Below are positions 52,641 through 63,811 of a stretch of 64,000 bases of DNA, piece by piece. A model generated the notes under the pieces. It ran no database searches. It was not told where the DNA came from and saw only the letters and a program-made list of their open reading frames with translations. Source of the DNA: Beroe forskalii (taxonomy: Eukaryota > Ctenophora > Nuda > Beroida > Beroidae). The stretch spans positions 186,001 to 250,000 of the forward strand of contig WFMF01000023.1 of NCBI GenBank assembly GCA_011033025.1, read 5' to 3'. How positions within the stretch are numbered: the first letter of the stretch is position 1; each line of letters opens with the position of its first letter. The position numbers and the translations under genes are program-made.

Positions 52641-54686
52641 TACGGACGGAAGTAGTGAAGTACTCCCTCATCCGACGAGTAGCTGATTTCCGGGGCCGGG
52701 CACTACCATTGAAGAATTAAGAAATTACAGAGGCTCGCTAGAACAGACAGCAGCATTTTCCCACATTATGGACAAGATTCTTACACGCCTGAAAACTTCG
52801 ACAGGAGCAAGTTATTTCAATAAGGAAATGTACCAGGGATTACCAGACTTCCCTGTCAGTGAGTAAAGGAAAACATAGAGCAACCCTGGCGGTATATCCC
52901 AGAACAGGACTCAAGGACAGCGAGGCAGGGGGGAAAGACAGTAGACATGGGAACCAAGGAAATCAGCGGGACAGACACAAGAGCCGATGTCAAGAATAAG
53001 GTCCCACTGACAATCACACAATCATTAAGTCATTAGTATGAGAATGGAACAATTCCTCAATAATAAAACCAACTCCACAAGTAAATAACTTATAGACGTA
53101 AAAGTCGGTTTCATTCAGCAGAAGATACTTCCTAATAGGAAAGAGGAAACGTTCGCACCCTGAAAAGGACTATAGCCTGCCTCACAGTGAACAGAACTCA
53201 AATATAACTTTGTTATTAACATCAACCATAATACTTCAAGGATCTTAAAGCAAGAAGTTATGATTGATTAATATTTTCTAGTTATTCAACGAACATAAAA
53301 GAGAATAGCAGAAAAGATATTGTTGATGCGGTAAAGACGCATCTGAAGCATGGGAAAACGTTCCCGGAAGTCTCTTATTATTTCAGAATAAAGACACACA
53401 AATCCCAATGGCCTGTGTCGCGATCGCGAAGGACAAGTCTGAAATCTGTATTCTAGATCAAAAAGTAATTATAAATTAATGTTTAACATTAAAAACCTAA
53501 AACAAAGGTTTTTAGTTGCAATAAAGGTTGCAATAAAAAAATCTATATTATTATCTTTCATGAAAATGTACATTAAATAGAAATTAGGAGTGGGGAGGAG
53601 CCGGGGCCCGAGAAGAATACGACAAAGGAATGAGCGGACAGGAAGGAGCACCGAGAGACAGGGTCAACCGCGGAAATGCCTTCGAATACTCCAAATTTTG
53701 AACATAATCTCAGGTAGGACCTATTCTGATGGAAAGGAGACGCAAGCTGAAGAAAATGGGGACTTCTTCCAAGGAGTGAAGAAGAGCCTATAATGCTAAT
53801 TTCCCATACAGAGTTTAGGAGTCATAACACAGAGTTTAAGAGTTGTTTGACACTCTGGAAAAGAGAATATCATTTTTTGTCAGAAAACCTGTAAATACTG
53901 ACTCCGTCAGCGTTATCACATAATCGCCCAAACCATATTGAAAGCAACCTTCTGCCTTCAAGTTTCATGAGTTGACGAAAAGATACAGCTATCTATACTG
54001 GGCTGTTCAATGGACCCCCTGACATCGGGATCAAGGGAATTTTATAGTTTACAGATAGAATTGATAGGATTCATATATGTATATGAACTGATTAGAATTT
54101 ATTTACCTTAGGTATTACCTTAGATTATTACCCTCACACAGCTCCCAACTGACCAGTAGCTATGAATTGATTATGATGCGCCATAAAATTGATAAGAGAG
54201 CCCGAGGATCTACCAATTCCTATGTATCAACGCTCCAGAGAAATATGTTATCGAGTTTTACGATGTTTCCGATGAGACGCATCTCAGGAGAGAGGGAACA
54301 ACGAAACGTACCTTGTACGCATCCCAAAATACTTGAATGAACCTTCATGATATGACTTGAACATTGCTCAACCTGCGTCGTGCAGACACAAGCTACTCAT
54401 ATCTTGTGTAGTATAACCTTAAATTATAACAATTACACAGCTCCCAGCTGACCAGCAGAAAGTGACCACCAATTACAGTGGTCGTTTAAATGAAGCTTTA
54501 TAGATATTTTGTCGCGTGATTGAAATCATTATTATAGTATTTTGCTGTCACCATTGATTGCCAAGCTTCCCTTTGGACAGTTAAGCAACTTTACCATTCA
54601 AAGTATGCAAGGAGGATGGAGTTTGGGGAATCGGAAGGACAAGTCAGAGCCCAAAACTCATTCTCCGGACTAAAGTGCTTAAATTC
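52641..54686. other. No gene recognised; start of a dispersed repeat family
   Basis: AT-rich DNA. From about 53130 there are recurring patches (GGAAACGT, CAATGGCCTGTGTCGCGA, GAAGGACAAG-CTGAAAT, ATACTTCAAGG) that reappear at 54.28, 55.37-55.65 and 56.04-56.16 kb. CAGCTCCCAACTGACCAG also recurs at about 54135 and 54440. A 67-codon frame at 53590 is basic and unrecognised. Confidence 0.55.
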
Positions 54687-54723
54687 CAGAATACTATGAT
54701 ATAGACTATATCATAGTATTCTG
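54687..54723. repeat. Perfect 37-nt palindrome at the hAT 5' edge
   Basis: CAGAATACTATGATATAG at 54687-54704, one spacer base, then its exact reverse complement at 54706-54723. Homology to hAT transposase begins immediately after, so the palindrome marks the truncation point. Confidence 0.95.
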
Positions 54724-55110
54724 AGGATGAGGAAGTGACCGCTCGCACCGAAGTCCAAAGGTACCTTAAGGAAAAGCGTGCAGACATGAAAACAGACCCT
54801 CTGGACCACTGGAAAGTCAAGAGGCAAGAGTACCCTAAACTTGCCGGCTTAGCCCGACGGTGCCTGTCGGCTCCACCCGGAAGTGGTGCTTCCGAGAGAG
54901 TGTTCAGCACAGGAAAAAACGTGCTGGGGACGACACGTTTGTCCCTCACACCACAAAATATAGAAGCGAATTTGTTTTTGAAATTCAATATTCGCGCGCC
55001 AGGTTATAAGACTGATTTCACTGCGTTTGAAGAATCATGGATCACACCTAACTCAAAGATTCTACCAGAATCAGTCATTAACAGCTCAGATGATGGCCCA
55101 TACCATTAGA
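54717..55110 (+). pseudogene. hAT transposase C-terminal fragment
   Basis: About 130 codons ending at a TAG (55108-55110). Features of the hAT C-terminal dimerisation region: EVQRYLKEK, DPLDHWKVKRQEYPKLAGLA, then APPGSGASERVFSTGK (the signature SERVFS) and LSLTPQNIEANLFLKFN. The catalytic DDE part and BED finger are missing; a stop lies just upstream. Similar to ZBED-type domesticated proteins, but here clearly truncated. Confidence 0.85.
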
Positions 55111-56280
55111 GGCCGAGGAATCTACTGACATTCTAATAGATCTTCCTGACGCAGCATACCAGTCCACTAGCTAACTGAAGGGAATTAAGAAGTCTATAGT
55201 TTTGATTGATAAATCGTAGTTATAGATGGCAGATGCAGTGTGTTGCATGATTTTACTTTTAATTTACCCTTAATTTGCCCCTCCTACTGTATTAAGAATA
55301 CTTGTTTTAAATAATGGTTTTAGAAGATAATGGTAGGATTAAAACCAGCTTCAGATGCTTCCTGACAGGAGAGAGGAAACGTAACGATGAATCACAACAT
55401 AAAACTCTGCGTTGTGAAGAGCAAGCCTGAAATATAATTTTATATTATGGATCAACTATTATATTTCAAGGCTTAGTAAGCAATTTAAGTTATGATAAAT
55501 AAAGGCTTTAGAATTTCAAACGAGGTTTCAGAATAGAGATTTGCAATGTGCGGAATAAGACGCACCTCAGGAAACGTACGGTGTTTGCACACCCTATGCA
55601 ATGACTATTCACAATGGCCTGTGTCGCGAAGGACAAGGCTGAAATATATCAGTAAATTCTGTTTAATTTAGATCAGTTAATTATTATTAATGTTATTAAA
55701 TTATTATTAATGTTAAATGTTATTAAAGCTAAATGGTAGCTATGATAGAGTTATTAAAAGGTGTTTCCAAACCCAAAGGGCGAAAAGAAGGAGGAATTTG
55801 TCTACAACTGATTGACTCGAAAGACGTAAGCAATCGTTCCCTTACAACCCACATTTTTCCAACCGATATTCCTTATTTCGGAAAGAAAACATGCTGCTAC
55901 GGCAGCGGCCGATGCCGTTTGAGGACAGAATCAGGAGTGACTCGGTGGACCTACAGAACCTTCTGCAGATTGTAGAGGCAAGGATTTGGAGTGAATGGGA
56001 GGCAGGTGCTACTTCGGAAGGACAACATGCTCATCATATGGCACGCCAATTCACAATAACCTGCGTGCTGTGTCGCAAAGGAAAAGGCTGAAATATATCT
56101 TTATAATCAAGATAAATTATAATACTTTTATATTTTTTATATTTCAAGGTTTATAAAGCAAGAATTTAAGATCGATAATGAGGGTTTTAATTTTGATACT
56201 TATCTATTTGATGGAATACGAAAATCGCATCTCTGGAGAAAGGAGAATGTCACAGACCATTAGAACGTTCAGAAAGAACG
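55111..56280. other. Dispersed-repeat region, no gene
   Basis: Contains at least two more copies of the GGAAACGTA / CAATGGCCTGTGTCGCGAAG / GACAAGGCTGAAATATAT family (55370-55650, 56040-56160). An 80-codon frame at 55733 and an overlapping one at 55891 have no recognisable feature. Confidence 0.5.
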
Positions 56281-56287
56281 CCATTGG

Positions 56288-56465
56288 AGAATTCAAATAC
56301 GGGAGAACTCTCCATTCAAGAAAGGTTAGTTTTTAATTCAAATAAGGAAGAACTCTCCATTCAAGAAAGGTAAATATGTAAGAGAGAACTCTCCATTCAA
56401 GAAAGGTAAATAGGCTATTCAAATTACGGAGAAGTCTCCATTCAAGAAAGGTAAATAGGTAATTT
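56288..56465. repeat. About 42-bp tandem repeat, four copies
   Basis: GAGAACTCTCCATTCAAGAA followed by AGGTAAATA and ATTCAAATA-type spacers occurs four times with variable spacing. Confidence 0.85.
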
Positions 56466-56499
56466 ATTCAAAATAATTACTATTATTATCAATTAGTAT

Positions 56500-56900
56500 G
56501 ATTAACACTATATCACTACTATTATTATCATTATTATGATTTCCAAGATACCATATTACTCGGGACAATAAGATCACGTCGCGATCCCATCTACATTTTC
56601 ATCATCCACTGGATGATGCCACTGGATTCAAAGACCATAATCCTACAAAACGTACACAACTTTTTGCTGTCTGTAGAGGAAAGGCCACCAAACTTTCTAA
56701 TAAGCACCCGATTGTAGCTCGCGGGACTGCTACCAAAGTGAGAAGATTCACGATCGTATATAAATTAATAATTACACCAAAATAAGAAAAACCAAGCGTG
56801 GTTTCTACAAATAGAAACAGAGAAACTAAATGAAATGTTGACTAGTTGAGCCCCCGTCAAAAATGGAAGTAAAACGAGGGAGTATTTGAGAAGAAGAAGC
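56500..56900. repeat. Duplicated 400-bp block, first copy
   Basis: Shares with 57035-57410, in order: AATAAGATCA-GTCGCGATCC, ATCTACATTTTCATCAT, AACTTTTTGCTGTCTGTAGA, GTAGCTCGCGGGACTGCTAC and AACCAAGCGTGGTT. The second copy has a 73-codon frame that is broken in the first, so coding is doubtful. Confidence 0.75.
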
Positions 56901-57034
56901 AGAGGAAGTACACAGGAAGATGTAGTAGGCAGATGAGTGAAGTGTAGAGGCAAGTATAATGGAGTGAATGGGAGGCAGGTGTGTTTTCTTCCAAAATTTT
57001 TCAAAATAATTACTTTTATTATTGATTACTATGA

Positions 57035-57410
57035 TTAATACTATATTCATTACTATAATATTATTACCAATATGCGGGATAATAAGATCAAGTCGCGATC
57101 CCATCTACATTTTCATCATACTGAACTCCAATGTCAGTTACTGGATTCAAAGACCAGAATCGTACAGGACGTACATAACTTTTTGCTGTCTGTAGAGGCA
57201 AGGCCACTGAACTTTCTCAAACATCCTTATAAGCACCCAGTTGTAGCTCGCGGGACTGCTACCAAAAGTCATCAGTTCTACGATCATATGTAAAATAATA
57301 ATTGGTTATTATTATATAAAAACCAAGCGTGGTTCCCACAGGAAGAGAAAAACAGAGACACTTAAAATTTAAACTAACTGAACCCCCGTCAAAGATGGAA
57401 GAATAGAGGC
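57035..57410. repeat. Duplicated 400-bp block, second copy
   Basis: Partner of 56500-56900, about 510 bp downstream. Carries an ATG frame 57072-57293 (RDNKIKSRSHLHFHH..) that may be the remnant of a transposon protein; no family recognised. Confidence 0.7.
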
Positions 57411-59083
57411 AGGAATGATGTTAAAAGTACCTACCTCTACCTCTTGTAGAATGTTAGAAGATTCAAACATTATATAAACTGTATTTTAAAACGCTGCCAT
57501 TGCAGCCAAGAGTTTGAGCAAATTTCAGTTTTCAGATCAATGATAATAACATTGAATGTGCGTCGCGCGCGGTACAAAATAATAGTCCCACCAAAATTTG
57601 TGAGACAGCATGAAAAAAGCTTCGCGCGCTACGCAAAGACTGAAACTCTGTGTGACCTGGAGAAATACCGCGTGCAGAATTCGCAACATACCGGAGTTTC
57701 TACTACAAACCAAGTGCTGGTTTTCTATAAAACGTTAACAGTATTAATAGGTAACAATGAATCCGCAATAGCTGGCGAATGAACCTGTCGGGAGTGAAAA
57801 AGACGGAAATGAGAAGAAGAGAAACATTAGGAAAAAGACTACCAGTAGTCCAACCAAGGTTTAAAATTTACGACGTTCTACGATTAAGCGCTACAATTCT
57901 GGCGAGATTTTCTCGTAACAGGAACCAGCCACGGGTATCATTATTTTAGGAGTAATTCAAAAAAGTAGGAAATTCCTGAACTATTCAATTCTTGCGATCG
58001 TTAGCATTTTTCTGTAAATGCAATGCTATTTTGATCGTCGTTTCTTTTTGAGTTTTTTAAATTTCTGTATATTATGACAATTCTTGCGATCGTTTACAAA
58101 TCACAAAATAATTTGATGAAGGATCTGGAATGACCTAATCCCTTCAGTTTGAAAAGCAAACTGATTTACGGAGAGCAATACAGAGTCACAAGATCACTTC
58201 CCATCCGTGATGGTTCAGCGATCTGTGTTATTTACTTGATATGAAATGATAATAATTCAGTGTTTTCGTTATATATCTTAATTATTCTTACTATAATTCC
58301 TTTTTAAGTTCATTATCATCAAAAGAGAGTTCAAAAGAGAGTTCATAAGAGAGTTCAAACTCACAACTTCACAAGGAAAAACTCACGAATTAAAGAAGGG
58401 AAAATGATCGGTCGAAGATCAACAACTTAGAAGGGAAAATGATCGGTCGAAGATCAAAGCGTCTTCCATCATAGGAAGGACTCAAGTCGAATTCCTCACA
58501 GAAATCGTCTAAAAGACGGGCCTGACTTGCAACCAAGTAGCCTTTGGGGTATGCTTAAGCGGCGCTTGAACAATAGTGAAAGAAGTCTCTCCAACGAAGA
58601 TTGTGAAAGAATGGCGAGGTTCTGAGACTCTCGCTTATAAAAAGGGCTGGTTAAGGGATTCTACCCAACAAGAATGATGCCTGGACAGTCTAGGAACCAG
58701 GCGGAGTGATATAATAATAAATAAAATAAATTAAAACATTTCTTACACGCCTAGACATCGTCAAATAAATATAAGAGAGGGATCTATTTTAGCCATTTAA
58801 GCGTGACAAACTTTTAGAACTAGAAAACCACAGAGTCACAAATACCTATGCCTACACGATCAAAGAAATAAGAAACTATTGCGCTAGTTTCTGAGGGATT
58901 GATAGAATGGGATGTCCTCATTTGATATTTTGACACTTTGTATTTGACATTATGAGTGGAAGATAGAACGGGATGTCCTCCCTATAATTGATACTCCCTA
59001 TAATTTGAGAAAAAGATATTGCATTGTATAGCTGAAGCAAAAGTTAGATAAGGATGAAATGGCAAATTTGATAATTAGAATCC
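57411..59083. other. No gene recognised
   Basis: AT-rich. CAATTCTTGCGATCGTT occurs twice (57985 and 58079). AGAGAGTTCAAA/T and GAAGGGAAAATGATCGGTCG are each locally repeated (58325-58465). A GTCGCGCGCGGTA / TTCGCGCGCTACGC pair near 57560-57630 forms a GC-rich inverted patch. An 80-codon frame at 57540 is unrecognised. Confidence 0.5.
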
Positions 59084-59524
59084 ATGAAAAGAACAGAGTG
59101 TTGTGTAGAGATATTGAAAAAAGCTTCCGGTGAAGTCGAATCAAATCAGAAGGAAAGTAAGGCTGCTGGAAACAAAATCATCCAGTTACAAGAGGAGCTA
59201 TTGTCCACTAAAACAGACCAGATCAATAAGTTCCAGTCTATGGTTGATAATAAGCTCAAAAACACTATCAAAACAGAGATGAAGAGCTACAGTGATGCAG
59301 TAAAGAAAGATGCTGGGCAGACATTAACCATTAGGAACATCAAGACTGCTATTAAAGATATTGTCAAGAAAGGGTCTGAGGAGAGGCAAAGCGGCAATGA
59401 GGATTGGAGAAGACAGCCGGCAGAAACGATTGCCAGTTCCATTTACGTCGAGGGAACTGTGGGGGCAAAAAGAAACTATGCCTCCAGAATCAGAACGGGA
59501 TTGAATTTTCTGGTTAATTCTTAG
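59084..59524 (+). pseudogene. LINE ORF1-like fragment
   Basis: 146 codons (ATG at 59084): coiled-coil rich in Lys/Glu/Gln (SNQKESKAAGNKIIQLQEEL), then EMKSYSDAVKKDAG and IRNIKTAIKDIVKKGSEE. The SYSDAVKK...AIKDIV segment parallels RSFSDVVER...AAVKSAVL at 36616-36900 (- strand), so both are probably ORF1 of the same LINE clade. No RNA-binding core or ORF2 follows in frame. Confidence 0.55.
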
Positions 59525-59982
59525 AAATTTTGAATCCCATGAAAAATACTTATATCACATGAACTTATTTTACATAATATACTTACAACACTCCCGAAGA
59601 CTGACATCGGGACATCAAATTTAGAAGATTATAAAAGTCCTCCAAGTCATTCATCGGAAAATAAAAATCATACAACTTGTAAAAATTGTACGAGACGTAG
59701 ACCCGATCCCTGAAATGAGATAACTACTCTCTCTAGCAATTATAATATTTAATTATAGTACATGTAGTAACGTATGATTATCGAGCTTATCAATTCATTG
59801 GGAATAAGGTAATAATTAAGTTATTAAGAATTCTAGGACTACATAAACATGCTCTCGACGAATATAATTTAGATTCTTTAGGAAACGTCGACTATAGCGA
59901 CACAAACATATCATGCTGTCTTGTACAACAGCGGAAAAAGAGGGGAAATCGAGGGACGGGATGTTCCGGTTACCCATTCCCG

Positions 59983-60504
59983 ATGGGAGATAGGAAGAAA
60001 AGGACTAAAATTTTTAAATATTTCCAACACAAAACACACCCACCTGCACAATCCTGGAAAAGTAGTCAGCTTACTTATGCGAGCCACTGTATGTCTGTAT
60101 CTCTGATCCAGGAATCGACAAAAAGACGGGCCTTACCCCCTCTTCATAGATTGGAATACAGAATAATCCCCCGGCTACCCACTCCTCCACAGATAAAGGA
60201 GTGTAGGTACTGTCATAAATTAGGACACCTCATACATGAATGCAGAAAAACTTTTGAACAGATTTCACATTTTCAGAAAGAATTGGACACATGTCCACAA
60301 TGCGGTAAGGAGCTGCTCAACAGGCAGGCGAGGAACAGGCACAAAAAAGTATCCTATACAGATAAAGGAGTGTATAATCTACCAACAGACGGTAATGTCA
60401 GCTTACCCAATACATCTTCAGTAAAAAGCGATAACAAAGGAAAAAGGACGGCAGGAGAGATATCTGTAAGATTAAACCTGCCATTATACAAGATTTTAAC
60501 ATAA
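59983..60504 (+). pseudogene. Zinc-knuckle (gag/ORF1-type) protein fragment
   Basis: A frame of about 173 codons with CRYCHKLGHLIHEC, a C-x2-C-x4-H-x4-C knuckle typical of retroelement nucleic-acid-binding proteins, then CPQCGKELLNRQARNRH, a C2H2-like finger. It lies 450 bp after the ORF1-like fragment and could be part of the same element, separated by decay. No polymerase domain seen. Confidence 0.5.
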
Positions 60505-60862
60505 TATCTAAGATCTAAATAAGCCGTAAATTCGGTGCGTGGTACAGCTTTGTTAACTTGTTAACTATTTGTTAATTATTTGTTGTTACAGTTACTGTTA
60601 CAGCAATGATGGAAGTAGAAAGATAGAAAGAATGAAATTGGAAGTCCTTAGGTGAACTTTTATTGTAATATGGTTGAGGAGGCCTGTCTACTGCTCTGTG
60701 GAATCCTGAATGCACCATATTGAAATTGGTTCCACTGCTAATTAGAATCAGAGGTGCAAAAGAAAGCAGGAGAGAATATGGAAGAATTAACGGAGAGCCC
60801 GGGGTTTTAAAATAAGCACTGGTATCAGGACCAGCGTACAACAGGCACCTGATGTCAGCAAC

Positions 60863-60974
60863 CATAACCAGTGCAGAAATCAGGAATATACCCCTGGTGT
60901 CATCATGAGAAACCTGAGACATTTGTGTCTCAGGTTCCTGATTTCTGCGCTGGTTATGCTTGAGCATAACCAGC
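60863..60974. repeat. Nested inverted repeats (cruciform-prone)
   Basis: A 23-bp outer pair (60863-60885 with 60936-60958, three mismatches or fewer) encloses a CCTGAGACA/TGTCTCAGG hairpin (60913-60934); a second perfect hairpin GCTGGTTATGC-TTGA-GCATAACCAGC follows at 60949-60974. CCCCTGGTGTCATCATGAGA recurs at about 61072. A 149-codon - strand frame across this region (60572-61021) is probably incidental. Confidence 0.9.
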
Positions 60975-61109
60975 GTAGAAGGTTGATGTTTGTAGTTCGG
61001 TGTATTTGTAAAATATAACAACCAACGTCACTTGGTTAATATTTATTTTTAAACCTTGTAAACCTTGTAACCCCTGGTGTCATCATGAGAAACCTGAGAC
61101 ACATTGCAC

Positions 61110-62366
61110 AACCTCCCATGCGAATTGACGAGGGCGCTATATACTGGACAACAATCACGGGCCACACGCCCTTCCTGATTGCGGGTCTGGACACCACTGG
61201 GGGTTACGGACGCCACCGAAAGAGCAAATTTCAGTCTTTGTATAAGCTCAATGAGCTAAATAACTGAAACTCACGGATCATAACATTGAGCCACTTGCAC
61301 TTCACAAGTCCTCAGCAAGCAGAACACTTCGCTCAGCGGTTTAGACCTAATCTTTTGCGATCAGAGATTAAATTCCATCAAAGAATCAAGACAAATAGAA
61401 GATATCCACGATCATCATCTTCATTTTCTGGAATATAAGAACTCCGTTATTAGGACTCTGATTTCAGGGTGATATCAGATGTGAATCAATCATATTTGAT
61501 TAAGCTAATAGAATGTCACTAATGTAACACAAGCGTGGACTGCTGGACAGGAATTTCTACAAACCTGCACTACAGAGTACGCACTGAATGTTTTTATTAC
61601 GTTAATTTATTAATTAATAGTATGTTGAATTAAGTTATTATATTTTAATAACATAGGGCCTAAGTTAATTATCTGAAAAAGATGATCTGTGTTCAATCCT
61701 TTCTAGTATTTCTAACAATACACTGGTGGGACGTGTCATGAGTAGATTCCTGGCTATGCCATATAAACAAAACATAGAATCTCCCTGGTCATTGATAGTT
61801 GATAAATCCGAAGCCAACCTTCCATGCTTCCTTCACATTTAAGGAGGCCACACAAGAATGTACTTCTCAGCGATATAGAAGAGTTCAGAGGTTAAAATTA
61901 GAGGGATAGTAGAGACAAAATGAAGAAACGGACAAATGAAGAAACTGACAATACAATCTTAGACAGGAACTTGGGTACTTGGTTAGAAGGAACTTGGGTA
62001 CATCAAACTCCTCTGAAAGACACATATTGGAGGTTCCTCCTGATTCAAGGACAGGAGATGCAAAGTCACTTGGGTCAATCAACCATGTAACCCATGGAAG
62101 AATACAACACTGACAGCACTTTTCGAGAAGCCTCAGCCCTCAAGAGAGGAAATACAAGATCTTGGATAGAGCGTGGATAGAATTAGCTGTTAAGCTGTCT
62201 GACAGTCAATGTGGCGTATGAAGCATAAAAACATCAGGTTTATTCTATACGAAGTTTAAACTTCAAGGTAGAAACAAGTTTAATGAGACAATTTTCACCC
62301 ATTCAAATATTGCCTCAAAAGAAGACGGTTGTTGAAGAAGCAAAAGCATATTATATCATTAATAAG
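61110..62366. other. No gene recognised
   Basis: AT-rich DNA with only short frames. I see no transposon protein motif, RNA gene or tandem repeat here. Confidence 0.55.
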
Positions 62367-62409
62367 CAATAAGAAGCACCAATTGGTGCTTCTTATTGGT
62401 ACCAATAAG
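62367..62409. repeat. Overlapping perfect palindromes (32 and 18 nt)
   Basis: 62367-62398 is a perfect 32-nt palindrome (centre CACCAATTGGTG); 62392-62409 is a second perfect one, CTTATTGGTACCAATAAG, sharing seven bases with it. Both contain CCAAT/ATTGG pairs. Confidence 0.95.
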
Positions 62410-63040
62410 TGCCGAGTCTTGCACTTTCAGTAATTAGCACTTTAACTGCAACCAAAAGAATAGAGGAACAGAAAAGAGATGGTTCAATACGCATTAAAAG
62501 TTCCTCACTAACATTGAAACTGCATAATTAGAGTATTTAATGATAATAAACTAGTTGACAAATTAGTAGATGGTTCTATAATTTATAATGTGTTAACATG
62601 ATTGTAATCTATTATGTCTATAACAGCTTACACTAGAACTCCAGGGTGAGTAAAGAAACCTGTTACAGGAAGAAAAATAACTACGTGGATATTTATATTA
62701 ATCACTACTACGATAAATAATTAATAACTACTATAAACCCCTGATAAATCACTAGACGACATTACTTAAACACATTCAATGAGTATGTGTTGGAGTCAGT
62801 CCGACAGTCAAGAAGTCAGATATAGAGGGGATGCAGGTACGTGATCCTACAACAAAACACTAGGATACACTAATAACTACCAGAGCACTATCACAACCTT
62901 ACTAAAAATCTAAGAAAGGTGAGCGCAAAGACCGCGCCATCTTGGAGCATCCATGCTTTGGTAAATAAGTTAATAGTACAATATATTCAAAGAAAAGAAG
63001 GTAGGTAAGAATTAAACTACTGACGTCTATAATATTATAC
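62410..63040. other. No gene recognised
   Basis: AT-rich sequence with no frame, repeat or RNA gene I can support. Confidence 0.5.
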
Positions 63041-63047
63041 AAATAAA

Positions 63048-63198
63048 GCATATTATCCTTTTTCGGATCGTTAAATAATAGTGTTACTACACACGGATAT
63101 CGGTGTGGATTTCCCATATTCCACTCGGCTTCGCCTCGAGGAATATTCACCAATCCACACCTCAATAGTGTGTAGTAACATCATATTATCCTTTTAAA
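63048..63198. mobile_element. Foldback/MITE-like element with flanking repeats
   Basis: GTTACTACACAC faces GTGTGTAGTAAC, and GGTGTGGATT faces AATCCACACC, around a CACTCGGCTTCGCCTCG core. CATATTATCCTTTT stands on both sides (63048 and 63183), as a target duplication or outer repeat. No ORF. Confidence 0.75.
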
Positions 63199-63650
63199 TA
63201 ACAACTGTCTTCCCTCAGAAACGTCGAGTGGAGACCATCCCACCTCAACGCCCACTGTTGGGCTACGGAGAGAAGATGAGGTAACTTGGAGTTGCAGATA
63301 TGTATTATGTGAAATGTCTTCCATGATACATTCGGATTCGATCCTGATGATCAGTGTTTGAATTGGGTGTGAGTTGGGAGGGTCTCATTACCAAGCTAAT
63401 CACTCTCCCCAATTACTGGTATATCTACATACCAGGGAGATTAAAGGGAGGAGCAGTACATGGTACAGAAAAGAGGGAGCCGAGTTTTGGAAGAAGGACA
63501 TTACTGGGAAGAGCTGCAGGAGAGGGTTCAGGAAAGTGGAATTCCGGATAAAGAGTGAGGATTCAGGGTCCAGGAATTAGAAAAGCATAAGTTCTGAAAA
63601 CTTCAGAAATAGGAATATATTACTTTGTAATGTTAGATAGGAACCACAAC
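63199..63650. other. No gene recognised
   Basis: Two overlapping frames (63354-63551 and 63374-63580) are short, Gly/Arg-rich and have no family feature. Confidence 0.45.
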
Positions 63651-63657
63651 AGGTGAT

Positions 63658-63811
63658 GCGACCTTTTACCCCCCGACTTTTTATCCCCCGACCTTTTACC
63701 GCCCTAGGGTACAGGTGCGACCTTTTACCCCCTGCTTTGCCTTTGATCTGTACTGTTTTCTGAGGGGATAAAAAGGCGCACTTCTGCCATAAACTGCGAC
63801 CTTTTATCCCC
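63658..63811. promoter_or_regulatory. Cluster of a 16-bp motif GCGACCTTTTAYCCCC
   Basis: Direct copies at 63658-63673, 63674-63689, 63689-63704, 63717-63732 and 63796-63811, and one inverted at 63764-63779 (GGGGATAAAAAGGCGC). Irregular spacing and mixed orientation look more like binding sites upstream of a transcription unit than a simple satellite, but no gene is visible in the last 190 bp. Confidence 0.55.

Noticed and set aside
60572-61021. 149-codon frame on the - strand
   Set aside because: Much of it runs through the nested inverted repeats and it has no domain feature; probably incidental.
62902-63165. 87-codon frame on the - strand
   Set aside because: Mostly inside the foldback element at 63048-63198, with no family feature.
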